A stretch of 64,000 bases of DNA from an uncultured Bacteroides sp. (GCF_910586915.1 NZ_CAJULN010000002.1:120738-184737), one strand, 5' to 3'; shown: positions 16,588-25,729, numbered from the stretch's first letter. Program-made: numbers and translations. The notes: generated from the letters alone by a model not told the origin.

Positions 16588-18492
16588 TTAATAATTAGGA
16601 TTCTGCACCATATTCGGGTTCTTGCTCACTTCGGCAGCCGGAATCGGCAACAAATACTGGCGCGGAGTATCGAAATTGCGCACATCGGGAAGTGTTTTCA
16701 CCGTGGCAAATCCGTTGATATCAGAAGCATCGATATTCATACCTCTTACCGGTACATCAAAGTATTGGGCTCCCAATTTCCAACGGCGGATATCCCAGAA
16801 ATTCTGCTGTTCCAGATAAAGTTCTATCATTCTTTCCTGTCTTACGATTTCTGTCAGTTTACCGTTCAGACCACCATTTCCCGCATAGCTCACTATCGGA
16901 TTCTTCGCATTCTTCCAAGAGTCTTTCACAGAAGAAAGTCCGGCACGCTGACGCACTCTGTCCAGTTTTTCCATACCTTTCTCAAGATAGCCTTCCTTAT
17001 TGTAAGCGATACACGCTTCTGCATAGCTCAGATACAATTCCGCCAGACGGATAACCGGCCACGGATAGTCCTTTGAGGGCGCCTTTTGCGATTTGGAAGC
17101 AGCTACTCCCGGATGAACTCCCTTTTTATTCAAGTATCCGGTTTTTGAATAGTTGTTATTTCTACCTTGCTTACCACAATTTCCCTGTAGTGTAAAATCC
17201 GTCAGCCATTTCTTGCCTCCCACACGCTCGGCACTCGCTACATATGCATTCTCTTTAGACTCTGTCTGGCATTCATAATAACCATTCTGAAATGCAATCC
17301 AAGCATAAAAACGGGGTTCACGGTCAATATTCATCTTCAAGGTCTGTCCTTCGCCATAGGTAACATCATCGGGGAAAGGAACTACCGAGAAGCGGTTCTG
17401 ATAATCAAACTCGGGGTCTTCGTCAATAGGAAGCCCGTTTTTCGTATAAAAACGTTCCACCATAGTCAAAGTCGGCGCAACACCGTTCCACGAGCCGTCA
17501 CTCAAGAAAGGCAAGGATTTGGGCTGCAAGCCGTATGCACCCGCTTTACGCGTCTCGGCAAACAGCACTTCTGTCGAGTTGTCCTTGTCCATAAATGTAA
17601 AACGCATCGTGCGCTGTATCAAATCCTGAGGTTCGGGATAACCGCTCAAATCTCCTTCTTGCATTTCATATAAATTATATCCGTTGGACTCTGCCAAATT
17701 GATTGCCTCAAGTGCGGCGTCTGCTGCCTTTTTCCACTTATTTTCGTCGTAAGAGAGAGGCATCAACGCACTGCCGTCCGTATTGACAAATTCACTATAG
17801 TATTCCGTATTGCCGTTGAACAGAGGAGAAGCCGCATAAAGCAGCAATCGGGCTTTAAGGGCTTTTGCAGCCACGCTGGTTGCAAGTCCGTATTCCGAAC
17901 CGGTACGGGTGGCCGGCAATCTTCCGGCAGCACTGTCAAACATATCGCAAGTCCACTGCACGCACTCGTCATAAGCGGTACGTCCCAACAGATTCTCTCT
18001 TGGAGTATCCAAAATCGGCAATTCTTTCACCAATACGACAGGGCCGTAGCATTTAATCAGCAACATATGGAAATAAGCAATCAGGAAATCAGCCTGAGCC
18101 ACATAACTGTCTATCGTTTCCTGGTCAATGCGGGGAACCGAGTTGATGTTCTGCTTCAACAAATAGCATTGGCGAATACCCAAGAACAAATCGTTCCAAT
18201 AGCTGATAATCAAGTTTCCCGAAGTATAGACGCCTTCGGCAAATTTCACGTACGATTCCTGAGTAAACGGACTTATAATCTCATCTCCACTGAAGTCGAG
18301 ACAGTTCTGCACCATATTAATCTGCGGGATATATCCATAGCAAGAGTATAGGAATCTTTCTGCCGCTTTAGGGCTGGAAAAAGCATCCTTATCGCTTGCT
18401 TTCTCCGCCGGAACCACATCCAAGAAATTGCAGGAAACCATTGTAACTCCTGCAAACAATGCCAAAAACAGATATTTTATTATATTTTTCAT
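16588..18492 (-). CDS. SusD-like outer-membrane lipoprotein, left PUL
   Basis: A 634-aa SusD/RagB homologue. The lipobox gives C21 followed by NFLDVVP, the typical SusD start. TPR-like helices, the ATSVAAKALKARLLLYAASPLFNG segment and the C-terminal IRRWKLGAQYF and LPIPAAEVSKNPNMVQNP motifs are all present. SusD forms the lid of the SusC transporter and binds the oligosaccharide at the cell surface. It is separated from SusC by 11 bp and from the F5/8C gene by 12 bp. Confidence 0.95.
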   Translation of the reverse strand: MKNIIKYLFLALFAGVTMVSCNFLDVVPAEKASDKDAFSSPKAAERFLYSCYGYIPQINMVQNCLDFSGDEIISPFTQESYVKFAEGVYTSGNLIISYWNDLFLGIRQCYLLKQNINSVPRIDQETIDSYVAQADFLIAYFHMLLIKCYGPVVLVKELPILDTPRENLLGRTAYDECVQWTCDMFDSAAGRLPATRTGSEYGLATSVAAKALKARLLLYAASPLFNGNTEYYSEFVNTDGSALMPLSYDENKWKKAADAALEAINLAESNGYNLYEMQEGDLSGYPEPQDLIQRTMRFTFMDKDNSTEVLFAETRKAGAYGLQPKSLPFLSDGSWNGVAPTLTMVERFYTKNGLPIDEDPEFDYQNRFSVVPFPDDVTYGEGQTLKMNIDREPRFYAWIAFQNGYYECQTESKENAYVASAERVGGKKWLTDFTLQGNCGKQGRNNNYSKTGYLNKKGVHPGVAASKSQKAPSKDYPWPVIRLAELYLSYAEACIAYNKEGYLEKGMEKLDRVRQRAGLSSVKDSWKNAKNPIVSYAGNGGLNGKLTEIVRQERMIELYLEQQNFWDIRRWKLGAQYFDVPVRGMNIDASDINGFATVKTLPDVRNFDTPRQYLLPIPAAEVSKNPNMVQNPNY

Positions 18493-18503
18493 ACTATATA
18501 AAT

Positions 18504-21500
18504 TTAATTATTGAAAGTCATTTGGAAACCAACATTAAAGACGCGCTGTGTAGGGTATTTCAAGCCACTACCGCCACCTTGTTCCGGGTCCCATAAATCG
18601 AACTTGGAGAATGTCAGCAGATTGGAACCGCTCACATAGAAACGCATTCTCTTCAATGTATATCCGATTTCCATATTTTTCAGTTTCAAGAACGAACCGT
18701 CGCGCATCCAGTAATCGGATGTACGGGTGTTATTCAAACTTGTCTTACGTGTCAAGCGCGGATACTTCGCATCCACATTCTGATTGGTGGGCGACCATCT
18801 GTCGTTTGCCACAAATTGCAGTACGTTACGCAATGAGTTGTCGCCGAAAGGATGGAATCCGCTCATAAACAAGGAGGTTTTCGCCACACCCTGGAAGAAG
18901 AAAGAGAAGTCCCATTTCTTATATTTGAACGAAGGTCCGAAACCATATACAATTTCAGGTACAGACGGGTTTCCAATCCATGTCCAGTCGTCCACATCTA
19001 CGATATCATCATCATATCCGTGCATTTTCGACACATTGATATATTTGATATCGCCTGCCCCCAATGTAGACCCCATCTGTTGATTGTAACAGTCTATCTC
19101 AGCCTCATCCAAGAACAATCCGTTCGACAAATATCCCGAGGTCACATTGGCACTCTGTCCGACTTTCGACTGAAAAGCATACTTAGGTGCTTCGTCGTAT
19201 TTGGTAATCTCATTGTGGGCATACGTAAAGGTTCCTTTAAAGTTCATATAGAAATCTTTACTGAAGGCCTTGTTGTAGTCAATCGAAAGGTCGAATCCCT
19301 GATTCTTCATCTCGGCAAGGTTACCATACACATCCGTAGCTCCGGTTCCCAAATAGGTAGGAATGGTTCCTTTCTTCTGAAAGATATTTGTACGGTTCTC
19401 ACGGAAGATATCAACCACGATGTTGAGACTGTTCAACAGTTGCAAGTCAACTCCTAAATTGATTTTTTTTCCTACCTCCCAAGTGATATTATTGTTTTCG
19501 TAACGTGTGTAAACCGGTCCGTTCAGTCCATAGTTTTGGTCGATACCGGTAGTAAAGCCATTGCCGGACAGATTGATTGTAGGCATATAGATAAATCTTT
19601 CGCCCCCAATCTGGTCATTACCGACCAATCCCCACGAACCACGCAGTTTCATATTAGTGACAACTTTACGAAGAGGTTCAAAAAAACTCTCTTCGCTGAT
19701 ATTATACCCCAACGCTACGGAAGGGAAAAAACCCCAACGGTGTCCTTTCGCAAAGTTCTCGGAACCGTTGTAACCCATATTGACTTCCGCCATATATTTG
19801 CCGTCGTATGCATACGAAAAACGTCCGGCAAGACCTTGTTTGCGTTTGGGCAACGAATTGATAAGATTGTTACCCGGCACATTATTCACAAGTTCATCCT
19901 GATTGTAAAGCAACATAGCATTCACATCATGCTTTCCAAATGTACGGTTATAATCAACCATTGCTTCCAAATAAATCCGGCGGTCTCCTGCCGTCGCATT
20001 CGTATTGTTCAAGTCGGTCGTTACTTCGTTGCCTACCCTGCTTGTGGTGTAGCTGTACGAACCATCTTCGTTGAGTTGATACGAATCCAACAAATATTTA
20101 TTCCAGCCGGCGCTATATTGGTTCACCGATTTCGACCAGTTCTTGAATGTTCCCAAAGCCTTGAAACGAAGTCCTTTAGTCAGCATATCCAATTTCTGTT
20201 CAAATTCAATTGCAGCAATAACCGTACTTTCAAACGTATCGTTATATCCTGTAGTCAGTTGGGCAACGGGATTACCCTGATAAGCTGTAATCAAACGGTC
20301 GGTAGTACCCCATTTCACATGATTGGTCACTCCATCAGGCTCATAGAAAACGGGAGATTCAACCGGACTTGTATTCATTGCATCTGCAAAGATATCATCA
20401 ACACCACGGTTAGGCTCACGCAAATCACGAAGTTGCACGTTCAATCTTACAGATAACTTTGATGACTTGCTAAGGTATGCATTAATATTGTTCTGGAAAG
20501 CATAACGCATCACGTCAATATTATTGTTGTAAGAGAAAAAATCTTTGGAACGATTCTTCAACATACCTGATTCGTGATTGACCGAGATACTCGAAAAATA
20601 ATCAATCTTCTTTCCTCCACCACGGATGTTAAAGTTCACTTTCTCATTAAAAGCTATATTATTAAACATCTCATCATACCAATTCACATCTGGGAAAACA
20701 TATGGATTCAGTTTCATACGCGTACCGTTAATCTTATCCTGACTATACAGAACGTCCGAACTGCCATCATTCTTCACTGCTTCGTTGAACAGTTCCATAT
20801 ACGTAGCTCCATCCACAAACTTGGGAGTCTTGGTAGGCTGGCTCACCTGCCCTTCTACACGGAAATTGATAATCGGCTTATCCAAATTCTGTCCGGATTT
20901 AGTAGTGACAATCATTACACCGTTGGCACCACGGGTTCCATACATTGCTGTAGCGGTAGCATCTTTCAGGATGGAGAATCCTTCGATTACTTCCGGGTCC
21001 AGGGCGTTCAAATCGGCCGAAGACACCTGTACACCATCAATAATAATCAGAGGAGATGTTGTTCCGCTCAGGGTTGAAATACCGCGAATCCAGAAATCCG
21101 AACCGTCAGCTCCGGGACGGCCGGTACGCTGAACGGCAACCACACCTGCCAGACGACCGGCAAATGAGTTGGAAAGATTCGTTGAAGGCACTTTCAGTTC
21201 TGCCGGACGGATGGCCTGTATCGAACCTACCATACTTGCCTTCTTCTGTCCTGTTCCGTAAGCCGTCACCACCACTTCTTCAAGTGCCTGCGCATCTTCC
21301 GCCAAATCGATGGTAAGCACTTTCCGATTGCCTACTTTCACTTCTTTGGTGGTATATCCCACATACGATACTTTCAGCACATCCTGCGGATTTGCCTGAA
21401 TCACAAACTTACCGTCGATATCGGTGATAACACCTGTCGATGTTCCCACAATAGCGATACTTGCTCCAATGACAGGTTCTCCCGTCCGTGCGTCGGTAAC

Positions 21501-21869
21501 CACACCCACAACTTCCGCTTTCTTAGCTTGTTGAACCGATTCCGTTTTACTCATTTTCAGAATCACATCATTGTCCTGAATCATCCAAGTAATTCCGGTA
21601 TCGGCAAAGACTTCATTTAACACCTTATCAATCGTACCCGAACAATTGATATTTTTCAATCGAATGTTTTTTAAATCCGCAGCATTGTAGAAAAAGACAT
21701 AATTACTGTTCTTTTCAATGAGCATAATAGCTTCTTTGATAGTAATAGACTGTCCTTTTACCGTAATATGCCCCTGGGCTCCAAGTGCTGTCAACGGATA
21801 AAAAAGCAAAACCAGCACGATACTCTTGAAATATCGTACACAACTTTGAAAACTGAGTGATTTTCTCAT
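18504..21869 (-). CDS. SusC-like TonB-dependent transporter with STN domain, left PUL
   Basis: A 1121-aa outer-membrane TonB-dependent transporter. After the signal peptide (to about residue 30) comes an STN domain (about 35-110), a carboxypeptidase-like regulatory domain (about 118-200, VVGVVTDARTGEPVIGASI), the plug (about 215-335, including AMYGTRGANGVMIVTTKSG) and a 22-strand barrel ending in FNVGFQMTFNN. The STN domain is the part that contacts FecR-type anti-sigmas in trans-envelope signalling, fitting the upstream anti-sigma gene. Gap to the anti-sigma gene is 45 bp. Confidence 0.95.
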   Translation of the reverse strand: MRKSLSFQSCVRYFKSIVLVLLFYPLTALGAQGHITVKGQSITIKEAIMLIEKNSNYVFFYNAADLKNIRLKNINCSGTIDKVLNEVFADTGITWMIQDNDVILKMSKTESVQQAKKAEVVGVVTDARTGEPVIGASIAIVGTSTGVITDIDGKFVIQANPQDVLKVSYVGYTTKEVKVGNRKVLTIDLAEDAQALEEVVVTAYGTGQKKASMVGSIQAIRPAELKVPSTNLSNSFAGRLAGVVAVQRTGRPGADGSDFWIRGISTLSGTTSPLIIIDGVQVSSADLNALDPEVIEGFSILKDATATAMYGTRGANGVMIVTTKSGQNLDKPIINFRVEGQVSQPTKTPKFVDGATYMELFNEAVKNDGSSDVLYSQDKINGTRMKLNPYVFPDVNWYDEMFNNIAFNEKVNFNIRGGGKKIDYFSSISVNHESGMLKNRSKDFFSYNNNIDVMRYAFQNNINAYLSKSSKLSVRLNVQLRDLREPNRGVDDIFADAMNTSPVESPVFYEPDGVTNHVKWGTTDRLITAYQGNPVAQLTTGYNDTFESTVIAAIEFEQKLDMLTKGLRFKALGTFKNWSKSVNQYSAGWNKYLLDSYQLNEDGSYSYTTSRVGNEVTTDLNNTNATAGDRRIYLEAMVDYNRTFGKHDVNAMLLYNQDELVNNVPGNNLINSLPKRKQGLAGRFSYAYDGKYMAEVNMGYNGSENFAKGHRWGFFPSVALGYNISEESFFEPLRKVVTNMKLRGSWGLVGNDQIGGERFIYMPTINLSGNGFTTGIDQNYGLNGPVYTRYENNNITWEVGKKINLGVDLQLLNSLNIVVDIFRENRTNIFQKKGTIPTYLGTGATDVYGNLAEMKNQGFDLSIDYNKAFSKDFYMNFKGTFTYAHNEITKYDEAPKYAFQSKVGQSANVTSGYLSNGLFLDEAEIDCYNQQMGSTLGAGDIKYINVSKMHGYDDDIVDVDDWTWIGNPSVPEIVYGFGPSFKYKKWDFSFFFQGVAKTSLFMSGFHPFGDNSLRNVLQFVANDRWSPTNQNVDAKYPRLTRKTSLNNTRTSDYWMRDGSFLKLKNMEIGYTLKRMRFYVSGSNLLTFSKFDLWDPEQGGGSGLKYPTQRVFNVGFQMTFNN

Positions 21870-21914
21870 GCTTTAATTAAGTTTGATTAGACATATGGTT
21901 AATAAAAAAATTGG

Positions 21915-22871
21915 CTAATATAAAATGAACTTGTCATCTGCTTTACGGATATTCAGATTCAAGCTGAAACGAATCTTATTGAGTACATTGTCCAGAGATT
22001 CATTGTAATGAATGCTGCCGCTGAACGAAACTTCATCGCGCTGTATTCCTTCCATAAGAATTTCGGTGTGATACATTTGGCTCACGATTTGAATCAGTTG
22101 AGCCAACGGAACATCCTTAAAGTTGTATCTTCCGTTTTCCCAACTGATATTGGCAATATTATCTAATTGCGTTTGTGAATCAACCGAGTTATAAGTAAGT
22201 TTCTGCAAAGGAAGCATTACCGTTTTTTGATGGGTAGAGGGGATATTAAATTCGATTGCACCTTCAAACAGAGTGACTTCGCTACGATGTGCGTTTTCTT
22301 GCTTTACCAAAAAGCAAGTTCCTTTCACCTCTATAAATGCCTTGTTTATATATACCCGAAACGTACTGCCTTTGTGTTTTTGCACTTCAAACAGAGAATT
22401 ACCTTGCAGCCAAACTCTCCTGTCTTGCACGAATGCTTTTGCATATCGGATGGAGCTGCCGGGCTGCATCCATACTTTTGTGCTGTCGGGCAACACGTGT
22501 AACTGACTTGTCTCTGCAAGTATCTCTATATTTTCTACCTCCATTTCATCGCGTACGGAAAAAAACAGCAAACTTCCTACCACTAAGAGTATTGCAACGG
22601 CAGCAGCCAACGGACGCCATAGTTCCATATGAACTATAGTTTTCGGTTTCCCCTCGCATCTACGCTGGACATTCTGCCATATTCTTTTTTTCGTATCAGA
22701 GTTAACAGGGTCATCTGCAAACAATTTCCATTGTTTTTGCATCTCTTTTTCTACCGATTCTCTCTTTACCAAGTCCTCTCTCTCTTCCGGCAATAACTCC
22801 TCAATGAGAAGTTTTCTTATCAACTGTTTTCGTTTATCTATATCTGTTTTCATCTTTATTTTGTTGTTCAT
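21915..22871 (-). CDS. FecR-like anti-sigma factor, left PUL
   Basis: A 318-aa single-pass regulator. Residues 1 to about 82 form the cytosolic sigma-binding part, residues about 87-107 the transmembrane helix (PLAAAVAILLVVGSLLFFS), and the remainder the periplasmic FecR domain (SQLHVLPDSTKVWMQPGSSI) and a C-terminal DUF4974 domain that reads the SusC STN domain. Starts at 22871 or 22853 (MKTDIDK). Codons just before the membrane helix (V-H-M-E-L-W) carry a 20-nt sequence that is repeated inverted 0.9 kb upstream; see the repeats at 22616 and 23524. An ATG inside that sequence is in frame and could start a truncated form. Confidence 0.93.
   Translation of the reverse strand: MNNKIKMKTDIDKRKQLIRKLLIEELLPEEREDLVKRESVEKEMQKQWKLFADDPVNSDTKKRIWQNVQRRCEGKPKTIVHMELWRPLAAAVAILLVVGSLLFFSVRDEMEVENIEILAETSQLHVLPDSTKVWMQPGSSIRYAKAFVQDRRVWLQGNSLFEVQKHKGSTFRVYINKAFIEVKGTCFLVKQENAHRSEVTLFEGAIEFNIPSTHQKTVMLPLQKLTYNSVDSQTQLDNIANISWENGRYNFKDVPLAQLIQIVSQMYHTEILMEGIQRDEVSFSGSIHYNESLDNVLNKIRFSLNLNIRKADDKFILY
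22616..22635. repeat. Inverted repeat, anti-sigma copy (left candidate inverton)
   Basis: On the minus (coding) strand this reads AGTTCATATGGAACTATGGC, inside the anti-sigma gene. The core AGTTC-N5-GAACT is palindromic. The exact reverse-oriented partner is at 23524-23543. Confidence 0.9.
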
Positions 22872-23015
22872 TAACTGGTGTTACATATATAAATACACCG
22901 CAGGCGGGCTTATCCCTACAATGAATGGCTATTTTTTTTGAAAAAAAATTATCATTAATCAATGAGTAGTTTGTAATTGGTTGATTATTAATAAAATGCG
23001 TTGAATCTTAGAAAT

Positions 23016-23299
23016 CGTTGCATACACACGCATGAGCCTTATATAAAACTAATCTTTTTCCTGCGATGGCCTGTCGGCTGCCATGCGAATGTCTGTTGGT
23101 TTTCTTACTAAAATTTATTCGTCTGACTATAGTGACCGTTTCGTCTGACTATAGTCAGACGAAAGAAACACTACAGTCAGACGCAAGTTTAACTATAGTC
23201 AGACGAATAAATGTATGCATCCCGACCGTTAGTCTGTAGGCAACGGAAAATTAAATCTTAGGCAATTCTCCGCTAACCGATAGGTGAACGTAAGCATCT
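23016..23299 (+). repeat. Palindromic intergenic element, copy 1
   Basis: About 284 bp that is nearly identical, in reverse orientation, to 63025-63310. Its centre (23113-23212) holds four ACTATAGT/ACTACAGT-centred units: a 24-nt perfect palindrome (23140-23163, arms TTCGTCTGACTA) enclosed by an outer 21-bp inverted repeat (23113-23133 with 23192-23212). It would fold into a large cruciform. No ORF is seen in it. It lies between the sigma and anti-sigma genes of the left PUL, inside the candidate inverton. Confidence 0.9.
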
Positions 23300-23523
23300 G
23301 ATAAAGTACATGAAATTGGTATCAAAAGTTACTATTTCGAAGCAGATGTTATGAAAAGTTCCAAAACAGGAATGCCTGCAAATCTTTCTATCCAATTTTA
23401 AAGCAATCAAACTAATCGTTTTATTTTAAGATGATTCCATTTCAAGCGACATTTTTACAAAAAAGAAGCATTTTTTGAAAAGCATCCTTCAATAGCCTTT
23501 TTCTCGGTTTCTTTTTGTTACCA

Positions 23524-23543
23524 AGTTCATATGGAACTATGGC
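23524..23543. repeat. Inverted repeat, upstream copy (left candidate inverton)
   Basis: Plus strand AGTTCATATGGAACTATGGC, an exact inverted partner of the 20 nt at 22616-22635 within the anti-sigma gene. It lies 43 bp downstream of the sigma gene stop. The 888 bp between the copies hold the anti-sigma start, its upstream region and the palindromic element. Confidence 0.9.
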
Positions 23544-23586
23544 AAAATGACTCCGAAGGAAGTATTTCCCAGGACCTGCAATAAAG

Positions 23587-24132
23587 CTACCCCACAAACA
23601 CAATAAACAACGGCAAATTCTCTTTAATAAACTTCAATGCCAAAGTAATTTGGCGTTCTATCGCCTTTTCGGAAACGGCACATCGGTCTGCAATCTCCTT
23701 ATTAGAAAGATGCTCTTCACGGCTGAGTCTGAAAATATACTGCCGTTGCGGCGGAAGTTGGGCAATCAGGCTGTCGATATAAATTTTCAAATCGGCGGCG
23801 TCCAGTTCTTCCTCCATATTATATGAGTGCTCGATTCCTCTCAAAGCCGTCATTTTAAAATTCAACTCATTGAAAAGATGACGCGAATAATTGAATATAA
23901 TGTTACGGGTAATGATAAAAAGAAAACCGTCAAAATCTTTGGCTTCATCCAGCCTCCCTCTTGATTCCCATACCTTCATAAAAACATCTTGCACCACTTC
24001 GGATACTACGGAAGAAGAAGTTATATAAAGCTGTGCAAAGTTATAGACCTTCAACCAATAGCGGTCATATAACAATGCAAACGCGGCTGTGTCGCCAGCT
24101 TTCACTTTTTCAACAATAACTTTCTCTTCCAT
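23587..24132 (-). CDS. ECF sigma factor between the two PULs
   Basis: A 181-aa ECF sigma factor from the ATG at 24132 (MEEKVIVEKV); a longer ORF begins at 24168 without support. Region 2 shows FALLYDRYWLKVYNF and EVVQDVFMKVWESR; region 4 shows LPPQRQYIFRLSREE and the helix-turn-helix LSNKEIADRCAVSEKAIERQI. It reads leftward like the left anti-sigma gene but also stands divergent to the right anti-sigma gene, so it could serve either or both PULs. Intergenic distance to the left anti-sigma has been stretched by the palindromic element. Confidence 0.92.
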   Translation of the reverse strand: MEEKVIVEKVKAGDTAAFALLYDRYWLKVYNFAQLYITSSSVVSEVVQDVFMKVWESRGRLDEAKDFDGFLFIITRNIIFNYSRHLFNELNFKMTALRGIEHSYNMEEELDAADLKIYIDSLIAQLPPQRQYIFRLSREEHLSNKEIADRCAVSEKAIERQITLALKFIKENLPLFIVFVG

Positions 24133-24151
24133 ATTGTTTCCAATTATAACA

Positions 24152-24159
24152 CAAAAATA
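24152..24159 (-). promoter_or_regulatory. Candidate -7 element of the central sigma gene
   Basis: Minus strand TATTTTTG fits TAnnTTTG and ends 19 bp before the ATG at 24132. It lies outside both candidate invertible segments. Confidence 0.5.
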
Positions 24160-24266
24160 AGGAAACAATTATTAAAGACAACAATTTTTAAGGATTTTAT
24201 TTCACATATAGCCGACAAATCCTCTTTCAAAGAAAAGTTGGCTATTACCTCAAAGGCCCGTTATTA

Positions 24267-24285
24267 CTAAGTCCTACAAGAACTT
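24267..24285. repeat. Inverted repeat, upstream copy (right candidate inverton)
   Basis: Plus strand CTAAGTCCTACAAGAACTT, the exact reverse complement of 25002-25020 in the right anti-sigma gene. The core AGTCC-N5-GAACT is one base from the AGTTC-N5-GAACT form of the left pair. The rest of the 658-bp gap between the divergent sigma and anti-sigma genes is AT-rich, and I see nothing else in it. Confidence 0.88.
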
Positions 24286-24790
24286 AGCCACTTTTATATG
24301 CCTACAGATAGCTACTAAAGCTATTTCGCAAAATCAAACGGCCATTATCCCCCAATCAACCTTAAAGTGAAAAACAAATATTGAGTTTCAAATTTGTTTC
24401 TCTTGTGTTAAACTTTTGTTCCATCTTAATGATACTAAAGTTTCAATCAATAGAAATTTTAGTATCAAACCTTGAATAAGTTATAAGTTCGGAAATAACT
24501 AAGAAAAGTGGAACGGGGAGTATCTTATTTAATAATGGATAAGAAATAGAACAAGAAGAAAGAGCATGAAAATATGAGAAATAGTTTTCCGAAATAGCTC
24601 CAACAGTTCTAAACTTAATTTTTTTAACAAAAAAATATTTCTTCATAAGTTTCACAAATTCAACGTATTAGGAATTTATTTTATTTTTTCTTCATTTTTT
24701 TTTCAAAGTCGATGTGGGGTTAGAGGGGAGTTGCGTGTATTTATAATACAAAAGCAATAATAAAATTTAAAACCAACGAGGTGAAATAGG

Positions 24791-25729
24791 ATGGATAAAG
24801 TTGATAAGAAAAGCTTAATCAAAAGTTTGCTGTCGGGTAGACTAACCAAAAAGCAACGCACAGACTTTGCTGACTTGGAACCGATAAATATAGAAATAAG
24901 AAAACAATGGGACGAGTCTGGCAACAGACCCGTCGATATGGAAATAAAAGAACAGATATGGAAAAAGGTAAGAAACCAATGTGAAGGCAAGAAAGAAAAC
25001 CAAGTTCTTGTAGGACTTAGGTGGATTTACGTTGCCGCCTCTCTTGCCCTATTATTAGGTATAGCCGGATTGTGGAAACACTCATTAAACTACAAATTTT
25101 CAGAAAATGAATTAGTCAAGGTTACAACACAGTACAACACATTACATATACTTCCAGATAGCAGTAAAGTATGGATGGAACCCGGAAGCTCTATTGAATA
25201 TTACAAAGATTTCAATAAAGACAGAAAAGTATGGTTAAGCGGTAACTCTTTATTTGAAGTTTTCAAACGCAAAGAAAGCCCCTTTCAAGTACATATCAAT
25301 GATGCTTTTATTGAGGTAAAAGGAACCTGTTTTCTTGTAAAGCAAGAAAACACCGATCTCTGCGAAGTAACCTTATTTAAAGGAAAGGTTGAGTTCAACA
25401 TACAATCGACCCAACAAACAAAGGAAATGTTTCCCTCACAAAAACTCATTTATAATTCAGCCAACTCACAAACTCAAATAGAAAGCATTACAAATATCAA
25501 CTGGGAAAATGGCAAATATACCTTTAAAGATATTCCATTAAACCAACTCATCGAATTCATAAACCAGAAATATGATAGTGACATCGTTTTAAAAGCAACA
25601 CATATACAACAATCTTCATTCAGTGGAAATATCCGGCATGATGAAAAAATTGATGAAGTGCTTTACAAAATATGCTACAGTCTGAACCTGAACAAGAAAG
25701 AAGAAGGTAGTAAAATAATCGTTTATTAA
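24791..25729 (+). CDS. FecR-like anti-sigma factor, right PUL
   Basis: A 312-aa homologue of the left anti-sigma factor: cytosolic part (residues 1 to about 78), transmembrane helix (about 79-96, WIYVAASLALLLGIAGLW), FecR domain (NTLHILPDSSKVWMEPGSSIEYY) and a C-terminal DUF4974 domain. No sigma gene precedes it in the same direction; the divergent sigma gene at 24132 is the nearest. The V-L-V-G-L codons before the membrane helix carry the 19-nt repeat whose inverted copy lies upstream at 24267, at the same alignment register as in the left paralogue. Confidence 0.93.
   Translation: MDKVDKKSLIKSLLSGRLTKKQRTDFADLEPINIEIRKQWDESGNRPVDMEIKEQIWKKVRNQCEGKKENQVLVGLRWIYVAASLALLLGIAGLWKHSLNYKFSENELVKVTTQYNTLHILPDSSKVWMEPGSSIEYYKDFNKDRKVWLSGNSLFEVFKRKESPFQVHINDAFIEVKGTCFLVKQENTDLCEVTLFKGKVEFNIQSTQQTKEMFPSQKLIYNSANSQTQIESITNINWENGKYTFKDIPLNQLIEFINQKYDSDIVLKATHIQQSSFSGNIRHDEKIDEVLYKICYSLNLNKKEEGSKIIVY
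25002..25020. repeat. Inverted repeat, anti-sigma copy (right candidate inverton)
   Basis: Plus strand AAGTTCTTGTAGGACTTAG, in frame as GTT-CTT-GTA-GGA-CTT within the anti-sigma gene. It is the exact inverted partner of 24267-24285; 716 bp including the start codon lie between the copies. Confidence 0.88.

Noticed and set aside
18852..21316. Several plus-strand open frames opposite the left susC gene
   Set aside because: They lie fully within susC, show no family signatures and no promoter-like elements.
24443..24655. A 70-codon minus-strand frame in the gap between the divergent sigma and anti-sigma genes
   Set aside because: It is AT-rich, rich in Phe/Ser/Ile, has no homologous look and no promoter; such a frame is expected by chance in this DNA.
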